This document shows positions 59,156-64,000 of a stretch of DNA of 64,000 bases, piece by piece. The translations under genes were made by a program, and so were the position numbers. This DNA comes from an uncultured Lachnospiraceae bacterium. GTDB taxonomy: Bacteria; Bacillota; Clostridia; Lachnospirales; Lachnospiraceae. Position 1 is the first letter of the stretch; every line of letters begins with the position of its first letter. Below the pieces are notes generated by a model. The model saw only the letters and a program-made list of their open reading frames with translations, searched no databases and was not told the origin of the DNA. The stretch is taken from positions 1 to 64,000 of the forward strand of contig CAJUHP010000016.1 of NCBI GenBank assembly GCA_910586125.1, in the 5' to 3' direction.

Positions 59156-59884
59156 TCAGATCCAGCCTCCGTCCATGACAACGATCTGTCCGGTCAGATA
59201 AGCGGGGCTTTCATAGATCTGCCACAGCATTTGTGCGGCTTCCTCAGGGGTTCCCATTCGTCCCATGGGAATTTCGTCGAGCAGCATAGTTTTCTCGTCC
59301 GGGGTCAGAAAGGCGTTCATATCGGTGTCGATTGCGCCGAAGGACACGGCGTTGACACGGATACAGGAGGGAGCCAGCTCTCTGGCCAGCGCTTTCGTCA
59401 TGCTGTCGACAGCGCCTTTGGTGGCAGAGTAGGCAACCTCGCAGGCGGCCCCCTTCTGTCCCCAGACCGAGGAGACATTGAGGATGCAGCCGCTTTGGCG
59501 CGGCAGCATCATGCGGACAGCCTGCTGGCTGCAGTAGAAGGCGGAGCTGATATTGTTTGAGAGAATCTGCTGCCATTGTTCCGGCGTCATATCCTGAAAC
59601 AGCCCGTTTCGGGAGATGCCAGCGTTGTTGATCAGCAGATCCATATGGCCGTACCGCTCTCGGATTTGAGTAAAGAACGCTTCGCAGGATAGAGGATCTC
59701 CCATATCCCCGGTAAATGTGAGGCAGGACCGTCCCAGCTTTTGAATCTCGCGGCAAAGCGAAGCCAGCGCGCTGGTCTGAGAGCGGCAGGACACGGCCAA
59801 GTCGCATCCCCTGGAGGCAAAAAGAAGAGCCGCGGCCCGGCCGATGCCCCGGCTGGCGCCGGTGATGACAACCGTCTTGTTCAT
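59156..59884 (-). CDS. Short-chain dehydrogenase/reductase, FabG-like
   Basis: A 242-residue NAD(P)-dependent oxidoreductase. The cofactor loop is TGASRGIGRA (residues 8-17), then NNAG, the catalytic Ser in ILNVSSVWG, Y-x-x-x-K in AYSATKGA, and the C-terminal MDGGW. The overall form is that of 3-oxoacyl-ACP reductase, but no other fatty-acid gene is near, so its substrate could be another ketone. The ATG at 59884 has AAAGGA upstream. Confidence 0.92.
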   Translation of the reverse strand: MNKTVVITGASRGIGRAAALLFASRGCDLAVSCRSQTSALASLCREIQKLGRSCLTFTGDMGDPLSCEAFFTQIRERYGHMDLLINNAGISRNGLFQDMTPEQWQQILSNNISSAFYCSQQAVRMMLPRQSGCILNVSSVWGQKGAACEVAYSATKGAVDSMTKALARELAPSCIRVNAVSFGAIDTDMNAFLTPDEKTMLLDEIPMGRMGTPEEAAQMLWQIYESPAYLTGQIVVMDGGWI

Positions 59885-60038
59885 GATCGTGTATCCTTTC
59901 TGAAAATCCTTCTGAAAATAGAGTGGAGAAAAGTTCAAATTGTGATATACTGTAAGAGAAGCTTATCTTAATTATAGCCGCTTTTGACGGTATTTGTCCA
60001 CAGCGGCTTTCCCTGATTGCAAAAAGGAGTCTGTATCC

Positions 60039-60953
60039 ATGGAAAAGAAACAGCTAATTATTCTGGGCAGCGGTCCGGCCGGACTGACTGCCGCCATCTA
60101 TGCGAAGCGGGCGGAACTGGATGTTCTGGTTGTGGAGAAAAACATGATGTCCGGCGGGCAGGTGCTCAATACGTATGAAGTCGATAATTATCCGGGTCTG
60201 CCCGGCATTAACGGCTTTGAGATGGGGATGAAATTCCGCGAACACGCGGACCGCCTGGGCGTAACCTTTGTATCGGATGAGATTACTGGGGTGGAAAAGA
60301 CAGAGGACGGTTTCCGCCTGTCCGGCACGTCCGACACATATGAGAGCCGCACCCTGATTGTCGCGACCGGAGCAACGCACCGGCATCTGGGCCTGGCGCG
60401 GGAAGAGGAGTTGATCGGCCGGGGCGTCAGCTACTGCGCGACCTGCGACGGCGCTTTTTTCAGAGGCCGCGATGTGGCGGTGGTGGGCGGCGGCGATGTG
60501 GCGGTGGAGGACGCCGTTTTCCTGGCCCGCCTGTGCCGCAAGGTATATGTGGTACATCGCCGCCATGAACTGCGGGCGGCAAAGAGCCTGCAGGCCCGGC
60601 TTCTGTCAATGGAGAATGTGGAGATGGTCTGGGACAGCGTGGTAAAGGAACTGACCGGAGAGGATCAGTTGGACGGTCTGGTGGTAAGCCATGTGAAGAC
60701 AAAAGAGGAGCGCCGGCTGGAAGTAGACGGCGTATTTGTGGCGGTGGGCATTCTGCCGAACTCCGATTTGACCATGGGTCTGGCGGATCACGACGAGGGA
60801 GGGTATCTGAAGGCCGGGGAGGACGGGATCACTTCGGCGCCCGGCTTGTTTGTGGCCGGCGACGTGCGGACCAAGCCCTTGCGGCAGATTGTCACCGCGG
60901 TATCGGACGGCGCCAACTGCATCACTTCGGTGGAGCGGTATCTGGAGCAGTGA
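60039..60953 (+). CDS. trxB: Thioredoxin reductase-like flavoprotein
   Basis: A 304-residue FAD/NADPH enzyme. FAD loop GSGPAGLTAAIYAKRA, redox pair C-A-T-C in GVSYCATCDGAFFRGRD, NADPH loop GGGDVAVEDAVFLA, and the C-terminal GLFVAGDVRTKPLRQIVTAVSDGA. It reduces thioredoxin or a related disulfide protein in the cytosol. AAGGAG precedes the ATG at 60039. A likely -10 (TGTGATATACT at 59941-59951) lies upstream. Overlaps no gene but is followed at once by cutC. Confidence 0.95.
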   Translation: MEKKQLIILGSGPAGLTAAIYAKRAELDVLVVEKNMMSGGQVLNTYEVDNYPGLPGINGFEMGMKFREHADRLGVTFVSDEITGVEKTEDGFRLSGTSDTYESRTLIVATGATHRHLGLAREEELIGRGVSYCATCDGAFFRGRDVAVVGGGDVAVEDAVFLARLCRKVYVVHRRHELRAAKSLQARLLSMENVEMVWDSVVKELTGEDQLDGLVVSHVKTKEERRLEVDGVFVAVGILPNSDLTMGLADHDEGGYLKAGEDGITSAPGLFVAGDVRTKPLRQIVTAVSDGANCITSVERYLEQ

Positions 60954-60955
60954 CT

Positions 60956-61696
60956 ATGAGGATTTTAGAAGTATGCGTGGATTCTGTCGCGTCCGCAGTC
61001 CAGGCGGAGGAAGGCGGCGCGGACCGTCTGGAATTGTGTGCGGATCTGGTGGTTGGCGGCGTAACGCCTACCTTGTCCCTGTATGAGCGGGTGCGCGAGA
61101 AGGTGAAGATACCCATCCATGTACTGCTGCGCCCCCGTTTCGGTGATTTTCTGTATGATGAAGAAGAGTTTGAGGTGCTGAGACGGCAGGCGCGGGCCGC
61201 CAGGCAGGCCGGAGCCGACGCGCTTGTTATCGGCTGCCTGACGCCGCAGGGCCGGCTCTGCATCGAACAGATGGAACGGCTGATGGAGGAAGCCGGAGGA
61301 AAGCCGGTGACACTGCACCGCGCTTTCGACATGTGCAGCGATCTGGATCAGGCTTTGGAAGATGCAAAAAAGCTGGGGATTCATACGATTCTGACCTCCG
61401 GCGGTCAGGCCAGTGCGCAGGCCGGGATGGAGACGTTGGCCCGCCTGCAGAAAGCAGCCGGGACGCTTTCCATCATGGCCGGAGCCGGTATCGAAGCCGG
61501 TGCGATACGAAAGCTTCTCCGCCATGCGGAACTGTCAGCCTTTCATATGTCAGGAAAACGGATCGTGGAGAGCCGGATGGTTTACCGCAATCCTTCCGTG
61601 AGTATGGGGCTGGAGCAGCTATCGGAATATGAGCTTTGGCAGACGGATGCCAGAGCGGTCAGGCAGGCCAAGGCGGCTTTGCTGGAAGATTACTAA
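60956..61696 (+). CDS. cutC: CutC family protein
   Basis: A 246-residue TIM-barrel protein. Family marks are LEVCVDS, GGADRLELCADLVVGGVTP, VLLRPRFGDFLY, VTLHRAFDMCSD and HMSGKR. CutC was named for copper homeostasis, but its biochemical activity is uncertain. The ATG at 60956 is two bases after the trxB stop, with GGAG 8 bases upstream, so the two genes are coupled. Confidence 0.93.
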   Translation: MRILEVCVDSVASAVQAEEGGADRLELCADLVVGGVTPTLSLYERVREKVKIPIHVLLRPRFGDFLYDEEEFEVLRRQARAARQAGADALVIGCLTPQGRLCIEQMERLMEEAGGKPVTLHRAFDMCSDLDQALEDAKKLGIHTILTSGGQASAQAGMETLARLQKAAGTLSIMAGAGIEAGAIRKLLRHAELSAFHMSGKRIVESRMVYRNPSVSMGLEQLSEYELWQTDARAVRQAKAALLEDY

Positions 61697-61715
61697 TGTC
61701 TATGTATTCTTTGCG

Positions 61716-63776
61716 TCATACCGGGGAGCTTGCAGGAACATCTGTGAGCTCCCGAATTTTTGCCAGAACCTGATCGATATCCATCGGTTTGGCGAGATGA
61801 TCGTTCATCCCCTTTTCCAGAGACATCCGGCGGTCTTCCTCAAAGGCATTGGCGGACAGGGCGATGATGGGGATGGAGGACAGTTCGGGTGTTTTTAGCA
61901 TGCGGATGGCCTGCGTGGCCTCATAGCCGTCCATTACCGGCATCTGGATATCCATCAGAATCAGACCATAAAAACCTGGCTCAGAATTCTGAAGCATCTC
62001 CAGGGCAATGCGGCCGTTTTCGGCGGTGTCAATGAGGAAACCGGCCTCTTCCAGCAGTTCACTTTCAATCTCCCGGTTGATTTCATTGTCTTCTACCAGA
62101 AGGATTCGCTGTATCGGTGCGCATGGCGCATCCGGCGTCGTTTCGGTGGTTTCTATGGATGGTGTGTCGGCAAGACGCAGGCGCAATGTGACGGTAAAGC
62201 AGCTTCCTCTGCCGGAGGCGCTGTCCACCTTGATCTGTCCGTTCATCATTTCTACCAGGCCCTTTACGATGGGCAGTCCCAATCCTGTGCCGTAAACACC
62301 GCTTAAGGTAGTGTTTTTCTGTCGTTCAAACGGCTCAAAGAGATGGGAGATAAATTCTTCGCTGATGCCGATCCCTGTGTCCTCCACAGTAAACTGGTAA
62401 ACGGCATAGTCGGGGGGCAGATACTCAATATCCCGGACCGCAATCCGGATCTGACCTTCATTTTCGGTATATTTCACCGCATTGCTGCCGAGCTGAAACA
62501 GGATCTGAAGCAGTTTTTCGGAATCGGCATAGACATTGCATTGGCGCAGCGCGGAATACTCCAGGGTCAGAGACAGATTTTTGGCGTCAGCGCTGGGCAA
62601 AAGCGCGGCATGGACATCCTCCAGCAGTTTGTTCAGACTGCAGGGCTCTTCCTCGAGATGGAGGCGTCCCGATTCGAGCCGGGAGATCTCCAGAACATCG
62701 TTGACCAGGCGAAGAAGCTGGCGGTTGGCAGTCTCGATCCCATCCAGGCAGCCGGAGAGCTTTTCGGTATTGTGCAGATGATTCCTTGCCAGACTGGTAA
62801 AACCGGCGATGGCATTCATGGGAGTCCGTATGTCATGTGACATGTTGGAGAGAAAAATATTTCTGGCGACGATAGCGGCTCTGGCCTGCTTGAGAGCGTC
62901 CTCCAAGAGCTGGCGCTGCTCCATGCGCCGGGTGATTTCTTCATCGACGCTTCGATAGCCCAGGACAATTTTAGAAACCCGCTCCTGATACCCCACATTT
63001 ACCACGCGAAGCTGCAGATACTCGGTTTTTTCTTCTCTCAGAATCCGGTAATTGACCAGAAAAGACCGGTTTTTAGCCAGTCTTTCCCGTATACAGTCCG
63101 GACAGGTAGCCAGAAAGAGCGTCTCCCGATCCTCCGGGTAAACCCATGTGTTGATATACTGCGCGTCAAAACCGGTAAACGTGATCGGAAATACGTCTCC
63201 CAGCAGCGCTTTGACCCGGTGGCTGACCCGGTAAGGCTGTATGAAATCCGTGTCCAGATCGACATAAAAAATGGAGTCATAGTCTGTGCTGAGTCCCTCG
63301 ATCATTTCTAAGCGCTGCAAAAGCTGGGACTGAAAAAAGTCCTGTTCTCTATCCTGCCGCTTTTTCTTTTCCGTGGCGTCAACCAGAAACACATAGAAGA
63401 CATCACCGAGTTTTTTGTCATGGATGAAATGACCGAAATCTTCGATCCAGCGAATCTCGCCGCCTTTTTGTACGATGCGGTACTCCACATAGTCAAGATC
63501 AAAGCGGCTGTCTGCGATCTGTGTCCGAATGCTTTTCTGTACGTTATCCCAATCCTGCGGATGCACCAGCCCGCGAAAGGAATTTCCTGTGCATTGCTGG
63601 AAGTCCTCCATGGTGTCACAATTGAAAATCCGCAGAAGAGCCTGATTGGCATAGAGAATCTCTTCGTTGTCGGCGCGGTAAATCAGAAAGCCGCCGGGCA
63701 TCTGATCAATCAGCGTATTTATGGCAGAATCCGGTTCTTCTAAAAGATTGCATATCGCATTGAGGTCCGTATTCAT
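61716..63776 (-). CDS. Hybrid sensor histidine kinase (PAS-HisKA-HATPase-receiver)
   Basis: A 686-residue soluble protein. Two PAS-like domains occupy about residues 15-300 (LIDQMPGGFLIYRADNEEILYANQALLRIF; IFYVDLDTDFIQPYRVS). The kinase core has H in MSHDIRTPMNAIAGF, the N box QLGSNAVKYTENEG and GTGLGLPIVKGLVE. The C-terminal receiver (about 560-675) has VEDNEINREI, the phospho-acceptor in LILMDIQMPVMDG and the ALSANAF region. No membrane segments, so it senses an internal signal. The ATG at 63776 is 8 bases after GGAGG; the ATG at 63782 is too close. No response-regulator partner is adjacent. Confidence 0.93.
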   Translation of the reverse strand: MNTDLNAICNLLEEPDSAINTLIDQMPGGFLIYRADNEEILYANQALLRIFNCDTMEDFQQCTGNSFRGLVHPQDWDNVQKSIRTQIADSRFDLDYVEYRIVQKGGEIRWIEDFGHFIHDKKLGDVFYVFLVDATEKKKRQDREQDFFQSQLLQRLEMIEGLSTDYDSIFYVDLDTDFIQPYRVSHRVKALLGDVFPITFTGFDAQYINTWVYPEDRETLFLATCPDCIRERLAKNRSFLVNYRILREEKTEYLQLRVVNVGYQERVSKIVLGYRSVDEEITRRMEQRQLLEDALKQARAAIVARNIFLSNMSHDIRTPMNAIAGFTSLARNHLHNTEKLSGCLDGIETANRQLLRLVNDVLEISRLESGRLHLEEEPCSLNKLLEDVHAALLPSADAKNLSLTLEYSALRQCNVYADSEKLLQILFQLGSNAVKYTENEGQIRIAVRDIEYLPPDYAVYQFTVEDTGIGISEEFISHLFEPFERQKNTTLSGVYGTGLGLPIVKGLVEMMNGQIKVDSASGRGSCFTVTLRLRLADTPSIETTETTPDAPCAPIQRILLVEDNEINREIESELLEEAGFLIDTAENGRIALEMLQNSEPGFYGLILMDIQMPVMDGYEATQAIRMLKTPELSSIPIIALSANAFEEDRRMSLEKGMNDHLAKPMDIDQVLAKIRELTDVPASSPV

Positions 63777-63836
63777 GACCATATCCTCCAGATTCTATCT
63801 GCACCGCCTGCAGAATTTCTTTTTTGTATGTTTCCT

Positions 63837-63865
63837 ATTATACTGTATTTTCCGGCGAACTGCAA
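63837..63865 (-). promoter_or_regulatory. Promoter of the hybrid kinase gene
   Basis: On the minus strand TTGCAG (63865-63860), 17-base spacer, TATAAT (63842-63837). The remaining 135 bases to the window end hold only an unclosed plus-strand frame from the ATG at 63879, with no ribosome site and no recognised product. Confidence 0.75.
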
Positions 63866-64000
63866 GACATAAGAATGAATGGAAAAAATCAGCGCGCTGG
63901 TAAAAGCTGACTGTGTCGATTATGTATGGCGGTGTTCGGCGCCGGGGCATGTGATTTTAGGACAAGGAAGCCTCTGTCATATTGACATTCAAGGAAGACT

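Noticed and set aside
63879..64000. Open plus-strand frame to the window end
   Set aside because: About 40 codons with no ribosome site and no recognised motif; could be the start of a gene beyond the window, but not supportable.

Overview
The window looks like a chromosomal contig from a spore-forming, anaerobic member of the Clostridia, most probably Lachnospiraceae. Supporting signs are the tilS-hpt-ftsH block, collagen-like exosporium proteins, LytTR/GHKL regulatory pairs beside ABC exporters, a BglG-type antiterminator, strong AGGAGG-type ribosome sites and use of TTG starts. The first 34 bases are Illumina adapter sequence, so the left edge is an assembly artefact.

Layout. 0-3 kb: the 3' end of a D-cysteine desulfhydrase-like gene, then an ECF sigma factor overlapping its RsgI-like membrane anti-sigma/PepSY partner. 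3-5.2 kb: accessory DNA with a serine-recombinase remnant, an LRR-SUKH protein and a frameshifted HlyD-like remnant. 5.3-9.2 kb: exosporium locus (two collagen-like proteins and a TPR-glycosyltransferase, leftward). 9.5-18.7 kb: a complete yhf-type cluster (yhfZ, yhfY, a serine-hydrolase lipoprotein, yhfU, yhfT, php, yhfS, yhfX, yhfW) with three copies of a likely YhfZ operator. 18.8-22.9 kb: a second accessory patch (immunity-like gene, AbrB antitoxin with truncated PIN toxin, DnaC-like remnant, BlaI/BlaR-like pair). 23.1-27 kb: tilS, hpt, ftsH. 27.2-31.2 kb: GH13 glycosidase, ResB, CcsA.

31.3-46.8 kb is the most unusual part. Two paralogous modules, each LytTR regulator, GHKL kinase, ABC exporter, ABC exporter, lie in opposite orientation on either side of a licT-bglP-bglA beta-glucoside operon. 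In both, a terminator follows the kinase and an extended -10 element precedes the exporter pair, so the same two-transcript layout is kept.

46.8-64 kb: nagB, a Tat-exported flavin reductase lipoprotein, a divergent OmpR-type two-component pair, a third heterodimeric ABC exporter with one degenerate ATPase site, a DUF1538 membrane protein with a PII-like partner, a MOSC protein, an SDR reductase, trxB, cutC and a hybrid sensor kinase. No rRNA, tRNA or CRISPR array was recognised.

Protein family calls rest on motifs and gene order read by eye; no database search was run.
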